DNA of 35,078 nucleotides from Microvirga tunisiensis (GTDB taxonomy: Bacteria > Pseudomonadota > Alphaproteobacteria > Rhizobiales > Beijerinckiaceae): the NCBI RefSeq assembly GCF_009296175.1, contig NZ_VOSK01000047.1, positions 1 to 35,078 of the forward strand. The letters are read 5' to 3'. Of this stretch, positions 35,000 to 35,078 are shown in pieces. Every line of letters starts with the position of its first letter. Positions within the stretch are counted from its first letter, which is position 1. A program made the position numbers and the translations under genes. The notes beneath the pieces were generated by a model. That model was not told where the DNA came from and made no database searches. It was given only the letters and a program-made list of their open reading frames with translations.

Positions 35000-35078
35000 T
35001 GCGATGAGCGAGGGTTGCGCTGGATGGGCCGGCGCCGAGCCTCCCGCACAGGGGACGAGCCATGCAGCAGAAGAGCAA
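35000..35078. other. Right-edge sequence, no gene assigned
   Basis: These 79 bases lie beyond the stop codon that closes the carrier-thioesterase frame. Short open frames cross the edge on both strands, but none shows a recognisable domain. They may be the junction where the missing synthetase modules were lost, but the edge leaves too little to judge. Confidence 0.3.

Overview
The window is high-GC DNA that looks like the chromosome of an alphaproteobacterium, most likely Hyphomicrobiales and plausibly Methylobacteriaceae (for example Microvirga). This is inferred from the mix of genes (minDE, DUF6894, DUF5996, membrane PQQ glucose dehydrogenase, ykoFEDC) and from short GC-rich dispersed palindromic repeats between genes. 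No rRNA, tRNA or CRISPR array was seen.

Layout. 1-846: the end of an IS630-type element that has cut off the 5' part of an antibiotic-biosynthesis-monooxygenase-like gene, then a DUF6894 gene. 971-4930: an iron/siderophore-type ABC importer (binding protein, FecCD permease, ATPase; minus strand) divergent from a SAM methyltransferase. 5002-8128: a secreted hypothetical protein, a PLP threonine/serine dehydratase, and a hemerythrin-like membrane protein that lacks expected iron ligands. 8151-10864: gcd with a tiny membrane protein. 10958-13508: a sulfonate/taurine-type ABC importer. 13862-14946: minDE without an adjacent minC, preceded by a CtrA-like site. 15117-16970: a DUF5996 protein and a helix-hairpin-helix membrane protein.

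17208-20943 holds a TPP riboswitch followed by ykoF-ykoE-ykoD-ykoC, a complete ECF-type importer for thiamine or its hydroxymethylpyrimidine precursor. 21098-28295 holds a CAP-domain protein with an RTX tail, a peptidase T gene broken by a one-base frameshift, a small membrane protein, a pentapeptide-repeat protein, a short hypothetical, a periplasmic glycerophosphodiesterase with EF-hand-like loops, and an RTX protein whose only well-placed start codon is ACG.

28296-29005 is gene-poor and contains a 24-bp perfect palindrome. After it come an epoxide hydrolase, a flavohemoglobin (hmp), a GH1-like glycosidase, a VOC/PhnB-like protein, and a carrier-protein plus thioesterase fragment that looks like the end of a lost nonribosomal peptide synthetase.

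The window is mostly ordinary metabolism and transport. No clear new defence or mobile system was found. The best leads are damaged or odd genes (IS-truncated monooxygenase, frameshifted pepT, ACG-start RTX gene, carrier-TE remnant with a Cys nucleophile) and regulatory elements (TPP riboswitch, CtrA-like boxes, AT-rich iron-gene promoter, 24-bp palindrome).
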